Shown: positions 61,651-64,000 of the stretch, one piece after another | How positions within the stretch are numbered: position 1 is the stretch's first letter | Layout: every line of letters begins with the position of its first letter | Assembly (NCBI RefSeq): GCF_002802875.1 | Contig: NZ_PEBI01000001.1 | Coordinates: forward strand, 831,830-895,829 | Length of the DNA stretch: 64,000 nucleotides | Source of the DNA: Bifidobacterium primatium | GTDB lineage: Bacteria > Actinomycetota > Actinomycetes > Actinomycetales > Bifidobacteriaceae | Direction of reading: 5' to 3' | Notes under the pieces: generated by a model | What the model was told of the DNA's origin: nothing | The model's database searches: none | What the model saw: only the letters and a program-made list of their open reading frames with translations | Position numbers and translations under genes: made by a program

Positions 61651-63345
61651 TCAGCGACGCAGTGCGCGGCTGGCGCTGCGGCTCTTGGTGTGCACCGCGA
61701 AGGCGGCACCCGCGAGCACGAGGCCCAGAGTGACGAACATCGCGGTTCCAGCGGCACCGGTGAGCGGCAGCTGGGTGATGTTCTTCGCGTTCTGCAGGGT
61801 GATGGTGGCCTTGGCGGAGTCCACCGTGGCGAAGGACTGCAGTCCGCCGCCGCTGGCCAGCGTGTACTTCAGGTCGGTGACCGTGGCGTCGGCACCGGTG
61901 CCGGTGATCTTGCCGCTGATGGTGAACTTGAAGGTCGCGTCGGAAGGCAGGACGTGGCCGGCCGGGGCCTTGGTCTCCTCCACCGTGTAGGTGTGGGAGA
62001 AGGAGAAGTTGCCGGCGTCCGCGTCGGGGAGGAAGATGCCGCCCAGGCCGTCGAGCGAAAGCTCGCCGTTCGAGCCGGTCTTGCCGCTCCACGTGGCGCC
62101 GTCAGGGCCGGTGACCGTGAACTCGGCATCGGCAAGCTTCTGGCCGGTGGTCTTATCGGTCTTGATGATCTTGACCGGGAAGTTGAAGATCTTCTTTTCC
62201 GGACCGGGGTTGTAGCCGGGCTTGTCCTTGTCGTTCTCCTCGCCGGGCTTGTTGGAGTATTCCACGCCCGGGGTGTTGATGACGCCGGTCGTGCCGAGCG
62301 CGGCGTTCACGTGAACCTTGTACTTCACGATCACGGGCTTGCCGGCCAGGGCTTCGGAGTAGAACACGGAGTCGTCCGCAACGGTGCCGGTGAACTGCTT
62401 CTGGATGTAGTCGGAGAAGTCGATGCGGAAGGCCACGGCCTTCTTGGCGTCCGTGGTGACGGCCGTCATGGCTTCGTCGGTGTAGTAGGTCACCGTGTAG
62501 TCGTTGGCGGTCAGCGTGTCGTCGCCGATCTTGACCGACGGGAATTCGCCGGTGTAGTTGACCTTGCTCGGAGCGTCCTTGGGGGCGAACTTATCAACGA
62601 GGCGGTAGGTGTAGTTTTTCACGCGGTAGCCCACGTAGTTCGGCACGTTGGAGTTCAGCGTGTAGGTGACGTCCTTGCCCTTGGACGGGGTCACGTTGTC
62701 GACGTCCTTGGTGACGGTGGGGAGCTGGTTCTTCATCTCCACCGTGCCGGCGGAAAGATCTTCGGTCAGGCCATCGGCCTTGGTCCACGGGGTGCCGACG
62801 AGGATCGGCAGCGCCTTGGTGGAGGACTGGCTCGGAGCCTGGTCGACGATCAGCCACAGGCCGACGGAACCGAGGTCGACGGTGCGGGAGGTGCCGGTGC
62901 CGGTCACCTTGGAGGCGTCGAGGTTGGTCAGCGTCAGGTGGGCGGCCAGGTAGTCGGCGAACTTGCGGGTCGTGCCGTTGCCCAGCCAGTTGCCGGTGCC
63001 GGACTGGTCGAGCTTGTTGTTTTCGACGGCCCACTCCAGCGGATCGCCGGTCGTCGGCACGCCGGTCACGCCGGCTGCCTTCAGCGCCTCACGGTACGTG
63101 GTCTCGTTGCCGGTCGGGGTCGTCACGCCGGCGGCGCCGCTCGTCACCGCGTAATTGGCGACCTTGGTCACCTTGTAGGTGTGGCCGGTGAACTGCGCCT
63201 CGTCGGTCGCGTTCAGCGTGACGGTCGTAGTCGTCGGCAGCGCCACGGCAGCATTGGCCGCGGTCACGCCGAGAGCGAGGCCGCTGATGCCGACCGCAAG
63301 GGAGGCAAGGGCGGCGAAGCCCTTTTTGAACAATGAACCCTTCAT
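61651..63345 (-). CDS. Sortase-anchored pilin (fimbrial backbone-type subunit)
   Basis: A 564-residue surface protein. The signal peptide ends near VTAANAAV. Several Ig-like pilin domains follow (about 45-480), with a YTVEETKAPAG E-box (about 450-470) that supports isopeptide cross-links, and a C-terminal LPLTG motif, hydrophobic stretch and basic end. It fits SpaA/FimA-type backbone or minor pilins. GAAAGGAATG upstream sets the start at 63345. A second LPLTG protein gene lies upstream, but no pilin sortase follows; a terminator and the HTH genes do. Pili of this type mediate adhesion to host and matrix. Confidence 0.85.
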   Translation of the reverse strand: MKGSLFKKGFAALASLAVGISGLALGVTAANAAVALPTTTTVTLNATDEAQFTGHTYKVTKVANYAVTSGAAGVTTPTGNETTYREALKAAGVTGVPTTGDPLEWAVENNKLDQSGTGNWLGNGTTRKFADYLAAHLTLTNLDASKVTGTGTSRTVDLGSVGLWLIVDQAPSQSSTKALPILVGTPWTKADGLTEDLSAGTVEMKNQLPTVTKDVDNVTPSKGKDVTYTLNSNVPNYVGYRVKNYTYRLVDKFAPKDAPSKVNYTGEFPSVKIGDDTLTANDYTVTYYTDEAMTAVTTDAKKAVAFRIDFSDYIQKQFTGTVADDSVFYSEALAGKPVIVKYKVHVNAALGTTGVINTPGVEYSNKPGEENDKDKPGYNPGPEKKIFNFPVKIIKTDKTTGQKLADAEFTVTGPDGATWSGKTGSNGELSLDGLGGIFLPDADAGNFSFSHTYTVEETKAPAGHVLPSDATFKFTISGKITGTGADATVTDLKYTLASGGGLQSFATVDSAKATITLQNAKNITQLPLTGAAGTAMFVTLGLVLAGAAFAVHTKSRSASRALRR

Positions 63346-63538
63346 CAGAATCCATTCCTTTCTCCAACTCCTTCGACGCCGGTGATCAACCGGTAGGATG
63401 AGGAGCTGATTGTTGTTGGTTACCAACCGCAATCAACCCGTTCGGCGGCGTTTCTCACGCCAATGAACTCCGCTGCCGAACGGCCTAATCGCATCCGTCG
63501 CACGCAATGCCGCATGCCACGGAAGTCTCTTTTCAATG

Positions 63539-64000
63539 TCAGATCATCGTCACCGTCTTGCGACGACGCCATTCGTTCCAGATCGCCCCGGCGAGCGCGG
63601 CGATCAGTCCGATGCCGCCGCCGACGATCAGCCACGCGCGGGCCGTTCCATCGCCGCCGGTGAGGGGCAGGAAGGACAGGAACGGACGGTTCGGGACCGG
63701 AAGCACCTGACCTGCGCTGGCACGGTCCGTCCACTTCCACTGCCACTTGTTGGTGGACGTGGAGCTCGAGTCATACCACACGCTCAGCACGCGTTCGGTC
63801 GTGTCGAGCCGGTAGCCGTCCGGGGCCTTGGTTTCGACCAGTTTGTACTGGATCGGATCGTCCTTGGTGGCGTATCGGGTCGGGGTGATCTGCACCTTCA
63901 GCCAGCCATCCCGACTGTCGAGATCCGAATCTCCGTTGTCGACGACCGAGATGGTGTCATAGGAGTTGCGCGTGTTCGTCAGCTGCCATTCCGATCCGGG
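63539..64000 (-). CDS. C-terminal part of an LPLTG pilus adhesin or tip protein (cut by window end)
   Basis: The 153 visible residues hold an E-box-like YKLVETKAPDGYRL, a short domain, and the sorting signal FLPLTG with a hydrophobic stretch and RRRK. The rest extends beyond 64000. By position before the backbone pilin it is probably the large tip or adhesin subunit. The start and full domain order are outside the window. Confidence 0.8.
   Translation of the reverse strand, partial: PGSEWQLTNTRNSYDTISVVDNGDSDLDSRDGWLKVQITPTRYATKDDPIQYKLVETKAPDGYRLDTTERVLSVWYDSSSTSTNKWQWKWTDRASAGQVLPVPNRPFLSFLPLTGGDGTARAWLIVGGGIGLIAALAGAIWNEWRRRKTVTMI

Overview
The window looks like chromosomal DNA of a human-gut Bifidobacterium. 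The DNA is GC-rich with strong purine-rich ribosome binding sites. It encodes sortase-anchored arabinan-type glycosidases, an oligo-1,6-glucosidase-like GH13 enzyme beside a LacI regulator, tandem ilvC genes, pdxST, two GPH-family sugar symporters and a sortase-type pilin pair. The genus call is inference from gene content; no rRNA or other marker is present. I see no tRNA, rRNA, CRISPR array, complete insertion sequence or phage.

Left part (1-18.6 kb). A non-coding hairpin-rich stretch precedes two large leftward cell-wall-anchored GH43 enzymes. The second has a good promoter with a LacI-type operator. An orphan small two-helix membrane protein (8235-8396), an AEC carrier, an amino-acid permease and an S9 peptidase follow. 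Then comes a complete glycerate cassette: glycerate kinase and GntP permease leftward, with a divergent CdaR-type regulator that is probably translated from a leaderless mRNA.

Middle (18.6-41 kb). A 2697-residue leftward subtilisin carries BspA-type leucine-rich repeats, FIVAR modules and a variant sorting signal. Two tandem ilvC genes follow, each ending in hairpins that start at its own stop codon. Next is an MHS-type MFS transporter preceded by a promoter, a 28-codon leader peptide with three consecutive ATT isoleucine codons, and an intrinsic terminator. I read this as an isoleucine-responsive attenuator, and it is the best candidate for a new regulatory system here. A LacI regulator, a possible small RNA locus, a second orphan small membrane protein resembling the first without gaps, a GH13 alpha-glucosidase, a Tyr/Gly/Asn-rich anchored protein, a TSUP exporter, a palindromic repeat array and a GPH symporter complete this part.

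Right part (41-64 kb). Two tandem aldehyde dehydrogenases are flanked by REP-like palindromes. They are followed by pdxS-pdxT, a ClC antiporter facing two overlapping CrcB/Fluc fluoride-channel genes, purA, a membrane-anchored NodB deacetylase, an inositol-monophosphatase family enzyme, a zinc-ribbon/PASTA membrane protein, a cutinase-family lipoprotein and a second GPH symporter. An AT-rich hairpin region resembling the one at the left end comes next. It is followed by two paralogous transposase-OrfA-like helix-turn-helix proteins and a pilin pair (the second cut by the window end) with no sortase gene in view.

Functionally the window combines surface carbohydrate and protein breakdown, sugar and acid uptake with local LacI/CdaR control, branched-chain amino-acid synthesis with attenuation, and vitamin B6 and purine synthesis. 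Non-coding palindromes are unusually abundant.
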